This document shows, in pieces, positions 56,723-64,000 of a stretch of DNA of 64,000 nt (position 1 is its first letter; the number at the start of each line of letters is the position of its first letter). Made by a program: the position numbers and the translations under genes. The stretch lies in the NCBI GenBank assembly GCA_037903475.1, contig JBAJFG010000313.1:744001-808000 (forward strand), read 5' to 3'. The notes under the pieces were generated by a model, which was given only the letters and a program-made list of their open reading frames with translations, had not been told where the DNA came from and did no database searches. Origin of the DNA: Ancylostoma caninum. Taxonomy: Eukaryota; Nematoda; Chromadorea; Rhabditida; Ancylostomatidae.

Positions 56723-58114
56723 GCGATTTGGTCGCCGCGACTGAGTTTTGCACGAGCGATTCAGTCGCAGCGACTCGGTCGCGTTCTTGGCCATACTCCA
56801 TTTAATGACTGGCGACGGCACTGAATCATTTGCTGGGCTCATCTCACTACAATTTCGATATTTAGGATTCATTCACATTTCTTTCCCGTACCTAGCGGTA
56901 GTAAGCTGCTTGCCGTACCTAGCGGTAGTGAGTAAAAAACTTTCTACGTTTGAATTGTGGCTTCTGATTGGCTTTGAAGAGCTATTCCAGCTTTTCGAAC
57001 TGGTTTTGAATCCCTATTTGACCTACTGAGCATAATTATTGCGTTTTTTCTTCTTGGAATTTTAGTGAAACGCACAACTTGAGGATATGATTGAAGATAC
57101 TTGAAGATATGGTGAGCGATTATAAAGAAGGAATACGAAATCACTCTGAAATACTGGTTTTTGGGAAGGAATTAAGAGGGTGTTACTTAGAAAAAGAAAG
57201 ATTTACATATATTCTCATCAAGTCTCGAGAGGGAGTCTGTTATAGTAAGAAACCTACCCAAATGAATCGAAATAAGCGAAATTTCCAAGGAAAAGAAGCA
57301 AAAAACCGAGCGACGCAGTCGCGTCACAACGTCTAGACGTAGCGACGCGATTGCATGAGAAATGAGGAAAATCGCTGAAGACTCACAAAATGAAGTATGC
57401 CTAGGTCGCAACTGACAAGCGATTTGGTCGCCGCGACTGAGTTTTGCACGAGCGATTCAGTCGCAGCGACTCGGTCGCATTCTTGGCCATACTCCATTTA
57501 ATGACTGGCGACGGCACTGAATCATTTGCTGGGCTCATCTCACTACAATTTCGATATTTAGGATTCATTCACATTTCTTTCCCGTACCTAGCGGTAGTAA
57601 GCTGCTTGCCGTACCTAGCGGTAGTGAGTAAAAAACTTTCTACGTTTGAATTGTGGCTTCTGATTGGCTTTGAAGAGCTATTCCAGCTTTTCGAACTGGT
57701 TTTGAATCCCTATTTGACCTACTGAGCATAATTATTGCGTTTTTTCTTCTTGGAATTTTAGTGAAACGCACAACTTAAGGATATGATTGAAGATACTTGA
57801 AGATATGGTGAGCGATTATAAAGAAGGAATACGAAATCACTCTGAAATACTGGTTTTTGGGAAGGAATTAAGAGGGTGTTACTTAGAAAAAGAAAGATTT
57901 ACATATATTCTCATCAAGTCTCGAGAGGGAGTCTGTTATAGTAAGAAACCTACCCAAATGAATCGAAATAAGCGAAATTTCCAAGGAAAAGAAGCAAAAA
58001 ACCGAGCGACGCAGTCGCATCACAACGTCTAGACGTAGCGACGCGATTGCATGAGAAATGAGGAAAATCGCTGAAGACTCACAAAATGAAGTATGCCTAG
58101 GTCGCAACTGACAA
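56723..58114. repeat. 696-bp tandem duplication
   Basis: Unit 1 (56723-57418) and unit 2 (57419-58114) are head to tail with about three differences seen (GGTCGCG/GGTCGCA, ACTTGAGG/ACTTAAGG, GTCGCGTC/GTCGCATC), so over 99% identical. A third unit stops after ~14 bases. Recent duplication, or an assembly artefact. Confidence 0.97.
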
Positions 58115-58260
58115 GCGATTTGGTCGCCACACCATTTCTCGTAAACTTTTGTAAAATTCGGCCGCGCGTCTACGGTTTCCTCTTGGAAATGAATACGCGT
58201 AGAATAACCACGGCAGCTTTTGTGATGATTGCAAGTTAAATCGCGTGGCAACCAAATCGC
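56723..58260. mobile_element. Inverted-repeat element with internal tandem duplication
   Basis: Left end GCGATTTGGTCGCCGCG and right end GTGGCAACCAAATCGC (58245-58260) are inverted. The same GCGATTTGGTCGCC word restarts at 57419 and 58115. The interior has many GTCGC/GCGAC words and repeated CCGTACCTAGCGGTAGT. No transposase was recognised. A minimal 146-bp form (58115-58260) could itself be a MITE. Confidence 0.6.
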
Positions 58261-58761
58261 AGTGGCTGCAACTATGCCCAGCCCTTATGTCGCACCCGTC
58301 GACTACATCCTCAAGCAGGTGGTCACCGCATGACCAGTGAACTTCTTTAAGAAATGAGGGCTATCGTCCTCACAGACATCATTTTCACCTGGAAGCTCAT
58401 CGAGATGTTCCTAGGAAACCCGAACTTCTAGTTTTTCTCTTCGAACGAAAATTCAATTAAAGTAGAGATGAAGTCTTCTAAGACGGCGTAGTTTAATTAT
58501 GTCGATGAAAAATTACAGCACAAAACCAGGACGACGGAATGACAAATGTGAGTGGATAAACTATATTTCTTGGTAGTGGGAGGGGCTAGAAGGGAGCCAG
58601 TTTATCCTTTCATTGTAGTGTCTTGCTGGTGAAACTGGATTTTTGTCCATTTCAAAATGATTTTTGGCAATCTCCTTATTCCGAGGAGACCGAGGATCAC
58701 TTCCACTAGGGTGGTGAGAAAGCCTTGAGCTACTTTCAATTTTTCTGTCTTATTTTTTATT
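58261..58761. other. No supported gene
   Basis: Short frames only. CTTATGTCGCACCCGTCGAC at 58285 echoes GTTATGTCGCACCCCCGAT at 56642 on the other side of the element. Confidence 0.5.
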
Positions 58762-59070
58762 CAGCATTCAATGGAATTTTCCGCAGCAGTTCTATCCTTC
58801 CTGCTCCTAATATTCTTGTGACGTTGATTGTGACGATCTGAAGAGAGTCAGTCGATTGTTTTGGCATACGGCACACGTTTGCCAAATGCGTATTAGACTT
58901 GTAGTAGGGTGCGGTGGAGGCAGAAGCTGGAAAGGACCGACTGCGCTCGGAAGCACACAGTGCAGAAGTTGCTGGCGATTGGACGAAGTTGTTCGATGGA
59001 GATGTAAAGAAATCAGCCGAACGCTTCGCACGTGAGGCTAGATATTCATTATGCCGTGTGATAAAAGAGT
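58762..59070. repeat. Dispersed repeat family copy (body plus right arm), empty MITE site
   Basis: Collinear with the body of 49385-49720 but lacking the 119-bp MITE. Instead GATTGTTTTGGCATACGGCA is continuous at about 58852-58871. The right arm (58985-59070) is inverted relative to the arm at 49262. Confidence 0.8.
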
Positions 59071-59691
59071 GTAAACAATAACAATACAATGGAATTCACA
59101 CAACAGTATAATCACAATCGGATTCCAGCTCCTCTATTTTTTCACGGATCTCTTTAACTCTATAAGGTCTAGCGTGGGGCAAGCGTTAGCCGTGTAGTAG
59201 GTTTACAGAATCCCATCTCGGTCGTCCTTCTTGAATAGACTCTGCGAATTTCTGGAGCTGATTTTTACTAGTGACGGTGTACCCTTCAGGAAGCAGCTCG
59301 CGATGCGATATTCCTCACGAATACCGGAAGCAGACGAGACACTCCTTGGGGTAGACTTCCGATTTCGGTTACGTCGTTGGGCATTCTCCTCGAGAGAGCA
59401 ACAAAGCACGATGTGTATTAGAATTGTAGGGAACTCAAATCTCATCTCCAATAATTAGGTCTTCCAGAAACTCCTTTCGGAGTGAACAGGGAGGGAGAAA
59501 GTGGGGATGACTCGAAAGTGCTTATTGACATTGTGGTTAAAGTTAAGAAAATTAGTTACATATGCCAAGTACGGAGAAATTTCGAAAGTGATCTACAATT
59601 ACCGCATGATAGGGCACCTATCAATAATGGAAAGTTATAGAACATTCAGAAAAACTGCTCAGCACTTTCTTGCTACCCTAATACTCAGAAC
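59071..59691. other. No supported gene
   Basis: Overlapping 70-80 codon frames on both strands at 59203-59458 show no domain. Nothing else recognised. Confidence 0.5.
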
Positions 59692-59693
59692 CC

Positions 59694-59957
59694 CAAAAAC
59701 AAGTTTCTGATCGCATCCGAAACTTGCTTTTCCAAAAGCTTGTCGACAAGTTGTTTTCACACTTCCTTGCCGACAAGTTGTTCGCCCGAAAAGCTTGTCG
59801 ACAACTTGTTTTCACTGCTTCGTTGTTGAAAACAAGTTGTCGACAAGCTTTTCGGGCGAACAACTTGTCGGCAAGGAAGTGTGAAAACAACTTGTCGACA
59901 AACTTTTGGAAAAGCAAGTTTCGGATGCGATCAGAAACTTGTTTTTGGGGTTCTGAG
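59694..59957. mobile_element. TA-flanked perfect foldback element (264 bp)
   Basis: Starts CTCAGAACCCCAAAAACAAG and ends CTTGTTTTTGGGGTTCTGAG, flanked by TA on both sides (59692-59693 and 59958-59959). The ~125-bp arms are almost identical reverse complements around a short CTGCTTCGTTGTTG loop. The arms are built from repeated AACTTGTCGACAAG and GCTTGTCGACAACTTG words. Non-coding. Probably mobilised by a Tc1/mariner transposase. Confidence 0.92.
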
Positions 59958-60084
59958 TATAAGAGATTATGCTGTGAAAATGATCATCCGGCTAACTCCG
60001 GACTCTCAGGCTTTCATTGGGATCGCTTCGCTCGCCTCGCATACGTGTGTGTTCCCTTCTACTGAGCGCTGACATACTACTCTC

Positions 60085-60600
60085 GCAGGTGGGGACCCGT
60101 GCCTTACATTTTACACACTTTCACGCACCCTTATCACACCTTTGGACCCGACTCCAGGCGTTTCCCCAGTTTTGGACGCCGACACACCCTTACCACACCG
60201 TTGGACCCGACTCCAGGCGTTTATCCACTTTTGGACGTTGGCGCAACCTTATCATATCGTTGGGCCCGTTTCCAGGCGTCTCCCCTGTTTTGGACGCCGG
60301 CGCACCCTTTTCACACCGTTGGACCCGACTCCAGGCGTTTCCCCATTTTGTAAACGCCGGCGCATCCCTATCACACCTTTGGACCCGACTCCAGGCGTTT
60401 CCCCATTTTGTAAACGCCGGCGCATCCCTATCACAGCGCTGGACCCGTTTCTCCCACCCATGAGCTGCGGCGCATCACTCTCACTGCTGTTCTCCCTATA
60501 ACGGCAACTCTTCCCTAACGGAGCGCCGACGCACCTCTGACATAAATCTAGGCTCGTTTCATGTCACCTTCTCCACCATCTGTACGGGCGCAACCCTCAT
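60085..60600 (+). repeat. 60-bp tandem repeat, cluster 3 (variant subfamily)
   Basis: Successive GGACCCG anchors lie at 60144, 60203, 60262, 60321, 60381 and 60441, i.e. periods of 59, 59, 59, 60 and 60 bp. The core is GGACCCGACTCCAGGCGTTT followed by a GACGCCGGCGCA-type block and CTTATCACACC. The last two complete units are nearly identical. It is related to the other clusters through GGACCCG and GGCGTTTCCCC but has its own second half. Decayed units continue to about 60600. Confidence 0.92.
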
Positions 60601-60886
60601 CCACGTCATTCCTCGTCCACCTATCCACCTACCTGGTTCATCCTCTTCTTTATAAAACTGTCCTGCCCCTCCCATTCCTTTTATACGGTCATGTAATCAT
60701 AGGTCTATCTCACTCATTCCGACCGTGTTGAAAACTACTGTCGGCCATTAACATGTCTGAACATGACGAAGGTGGCCCAAAACACCTTCAAATCAAGGTA
60801 AAAATCAAAATTTGCAACTTTTTTGTACATAACGTGATGCGCTGAACACAATGGTGTCGGTAGTTTTTGTCGAGGCTGGTTCTCTT

Positions 60887-61170
<284 letters not shown>

Positions 61171-61947
61171 TTTTGGTTTCTCGTCTATAACTTCTTCCGA
61201 AGCAAAGCTTGGGAGCTCAAATTTTTTTGGGAGTTGTAGATACTCATGGGTGATAGAAACAAGGAATAACCCCTTTACTCCATTGACTTCACGTTCTTTA
61301 AGAAAAATTTTTCTCGCAGCGGCCTAAATCTGAATTTTGGCACCATCCTCAATGTCTCATAAAATGACGTCTATCGTTAGGATCTGACCACGAATTGGTT
61401 CCCTGCAGTAGAGCCAACCCGTATGTGCTTGAAAATGTGCTTGCCCTGACCACTGGTTGACATCTACAGAGCTATGTGAGATTAGTTCAGCAGTGATCCT
61501 CTATGGGTGTTTCTGTCACCCTGGCTTCACCTATCGGCTCTATTTGAAAAGGAGGGATGCCCCTGATGGTTCTATAAGTCTGACTAGAAGTGTTCGGTTT
61601 CAACGCAGCTTATTGCTCCCTCGCAGTTCCGAAATATTCGGGCTTGTTGCCAGCTAATCGTGCACATCACGCAAAATAAGTTTTGGAATTTTTTCTGTCT
61701 CGAGAAGGAGGATACTTTGAGGATCCCATGAATGGTAAAGATTCTCCAGGGTCCCTGGAATACTGCCGCGTGCGTGACGATTCATGCCGCCTTAGATTTA
61801 TCGAAACAGGACTACTTGAAGTGGAGAGTGCTGGTCACTAGCACGAGCATGTGTGGCCCCTTGCTCCACCTACGAGTTCTCCCACTTCGCCTAAAGCCTT
61901 TTGATTTAAAAATGTCTCGTGTAGTTTGTTTCATCTAATTCAAACTG
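61171..61947. other. No supported gene
   Basis: Frames of 66-68 codons at 61457 and 61732 have no recognisable domain. It could be interior of the element whose end lies at 61146. Confidence 0.4.
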
Positions 61948-62209
61948 AAAGTGGGCGGGAGGGGGGCGTGGGAAGAAAAGTGGGGTCTCCGCCGTTTTGG
62001 GGACCCAGACGGAAAATAAAATTAATAATAATATTAATTATAATAATAAACAATAAATAAAAAATATATTAAAAATAATAATAAAAATAAACAATTAAAA
62101 ATAAACTAACACAAGATTTTTATTTGTATTGTAAAGTAATTTCGAAAATTTGGCGACCCATTCTCGGGGGGGGCGCGCGCCCCCCCCCCCCCCCCCCCTG
62201 CGTCCGCCA

Positions 62210-62212
<3 letters not shown>
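61948..62212 (+). mobile_element. hAT-type MITE, copy 5 (left end truncated)
   Basis: Body and right end match copies 1 and 4 (from GAAAGTGGGCGGGAGG to CTGCGTCCGCCACTG), but the first ~14 bases of the left terminus are missing. The right side runs straight into an (AT)n tract. The terminal G/C tract has 8 G and about 18 C. Confidence 0.92.

Positions 62213-62249
<37 letters not shown>
62213..62249. repeat. (AT)n microsatellite
   Basis: About 18 AT dinucleotides between MITE copy 5 and the leader repeat. Confidence 0.97.
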
Positions 62250-62250
<1 letters not shown>

Positions 62251-62410
62251 TAGCGCCCCTTCGGGACGCTAGAAAGTGGGGTGGGGCAGCCACTTGAGGT
62301 ATATGCAAAAGCTTCACACGTGTGAAATGCTTGGAGATCAGCAAAGAAGCAAAACTAATCATCAGCTGAGCTCAAATACGAAATTCTCCTTATGAGTTGC
62401 GTATAACGTA
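62250..62410. repeat. Array-leader repeat, copy B
   Basis: Paralogue of 52596-52760: CTAGCGCCCCTTCGGGACGC hairpin, GCAAAACTAATCATCA and AATTCTCCTTATGAGTTG. Followed ~230 bp later by 60-bp cluster 4. Confidence 0.8.
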
Positions 62411-62638
62411 AGGGTCTGGCCGCCTCGTCAACGTTCTTCGAGTCTTCTCGCCATCCTAGCCTTGCTTGCAAATTCTTAATTCCGCACCTACACGTAAAGC
62501 TAATTTCCGGCGCACTGATAATACCTACTCTTTTTTGTCACATTTCTTACACACCTGTGGACCCGTTATGATCAGCCAACAGAGAGGAAGAAGAGATAGT
62601 CGACTGAGGCACGAATGAGCGCGTAGCGTGCCCCTACT

Positions 62639-63070
62639 TCATCGGCAGACATGCATCTTGGCGCTTATCCCAATGTTGGGCCAGGGCAGACCCATCCTCC
62701 ATTTGTGGATCTGTATCCTGGCGTTCTTCCCGCTACTGGGCCAGCGCAGACCCGATCCATCGGTGGGACTCCTCCCGGCGCTTTCCCCACTAATCGGCCC
62801 CTTGCAGACCCAATCTCCATTCATGGACCCGTATCCTGGCGCTTTCTCCAGTATTGGGCCAGAGCAGACCCAATCCCCATCCGTGGACTCGTTGCCTGGC
62901 ACTTCCCCGTTAATGGGCCCCTGCAGACCCAATCTCTATCGATGGACCCGTACCCTGCCATTTTCCCAGTGTTGGGCCACGGCGAACCCTTTCTCCACTG
63001 ATGGACCCGTATCCTGCCATTTTTCCACTATTGGGCCACGGCGGACTCTTTCTCGATCGGTGGACACCAA
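62639..63070 (+). repeat. 60-bp tandem repeat, cluster 4
   Basis: About seven monomers, for example GGACCCGTATCCTGGCGCTT then TGGGCCAGAGCAGACCCAAT and CCCCATCCG, period 60. Two frames stay open across it (up to 184 codons). Closest to clusters 1 and 2. Confidence 0.9.
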
Positions 63071-63610
63071 TCATGATGTGTTTCTGGACTACGGGGCCCC
63101 GGCTCATCTGTCCTTCGAAAGTTTGATCAACTGTACAAGTTGCACAACTGATTTCAGAGAATGTCACAACAGCTTATTGTGACGCGTTCTTTATCCTGTG
63201 TATTTGATTGTATTTTTTTAAAAACAGATGGATCCTCAAGCTGCATAATCCCCAAGGGACCTCAAAGAGAGGTGTGCAAGGACCATATCTCAAGCGAGGA
63301 CACAGAGTGAATCCTTCGATACATCCTCCATGGTATGCACACTTCTTTTCGAAGTGGTTATCGTCCACTGTTCCAAAGCTGAGTGAAGTCCACAACAAAG
63401 CTCCAGCGGAGGGGCGACCCTGCTCCGTACATTGCTGCTACGCATCGTCAAATCGTTACAAACATTATCTCGCCTGGAGGGCTCGAGACTGCTAGACGGT
63501 GGTCCCGCCGCGAAATCCCGAATGCACCCGACTTCCACTACGTCTATGCACCTATGGCGAAACATCGGCCGAATGCCCCATCAGCTTCGCATCCTCGCGA
63601 CGCACAGTCT
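63071..63610. other. 3' flank of cluster 4, no supported gene
   Basis: ATCGTCAAATCGTTACAAAC near 63446 matches the flank of cluster 2 at about 56060. No gene recognised. Confidence 0.5.
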
Positions 63611-63711
63611 ATAACTGAGTCTTACGGCGAGCGCATGCGATCACGTGCTAGTCCCCCTACGTCTGCGCTCTAGAAAATTTTGTTGCACTACCATGATTTA
63701 TATAAGAGGAT
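63611..63711 (+). repeat. Dispersed ~100-bp repeat, forward copy
   Basis: Partner of 43938-44037 in opposite orientation, about 96% identical by eye, ending in AAGAGGAT just before an AT-rich microsatellite. Confidence 0.9.
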
Positions 63712-63781
63712 ATATATATATATACATGTATATTTATATATATGTATATACATACATCATGACTTATAATAACGGGCTTAC

Positions 63782-63881
<100 letters not shown>

Positions 63882-63924
63882 ACGAAATTCGAGGGCGTGG
63901 CTTAGAGTGATGCCGACCACTCCA

Positions 63925-64000
63925 CCGTTACATGAAGGGTGCGCCGGCGCCCAAAGTGGGGGGAGACGGGTCCACTGCTGTGATAAGGGTGCACCGGCGC
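63925..64000 (-). repeat. 60-bp repeat family, cluster 5 (inverted, runs off the window)
   Basis: AAGGGTGCGCCGGCGCC and GACGGGTCCACTGCTGTGATAAGGGTGCACCGGCGC pieces are the reverse complement of the cluster 3 monomer order (GCGCCGGCGCA, CTTATCACA, GGACCCGTCTCC). The two AAGGGTGC anchors are 50 bp apart, so the monomer is shortened here. Confidence 0.8.

Overview
The window is a gene-poor, repeat-rich stretch of a eukaryotic genome. It most resembles a nematode, and a strongylid parasite such as a hookworm is my best guess. The reasons are the T-rich splice acceptors ending in CAG or TAG, the mix of CR1-like LINE, Penelope-like GIY-YIG retroelement and mariner remains, and the very dense short inverted-repeat transposons. 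No bacterial operon, rRNA, tRNA or CRISPR array was found. Species assignment is inference only.

Protein-coding content is thin. The best host gene candidate is a three-exon gene on the minus strand (20417-23047), whose exons join in frame at consensus splice sites and encode a small charged protein. Two weaker spliced candidates lie at 31740-32140 and 39241-39741. Recognisable proteins are otherwise retroelement or transposase remains: a broken CR1-like LINE (11408-14286), a Penelope-like reverse transcriptase with a broken GIY-YIG domain (46248-47605, minus), an orphan GIY-YIG tail (9156-9413, minus) and a mariner fragment (10119-10747).

Most structure is DNA-transposon debris whose ends can be read directly. 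There is a 270-290 bp hAT-type MITE family with 8-bp target duplications (9512, 29949, 37986, 53238, 61948 and an old copy near 3085). A second 8-bp-duplication family is present at 49461, and its paralogous empty site survives at 58.85 kb. TA-flanked foldbacks lie at 27470, 44558 and 59694. PIF/Harbinger-like MITEs with TTA or TAA duplications lie at 25100 and 45100, with a nested relative at 34276. A 1346-bp hAT-like element rich in ATTCGAAT sits inside a larger inverted repeat (32.1-34.2 kb).

The right end (52.6-64 kb) is satellite-like. A 60-bp tandem repeat occurs in four clusters on the plus strand, with a fifth starting in inverted orientation at the window edge. The monomer is a multiple of three and mostly stop-free, which gives long but probably meaningless reading frames. 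The same region holds a 24-bp minisatellite split by a transposon, a 696-bp tandem duplication, a perfect foldback and two long CA/TG microsatellites.
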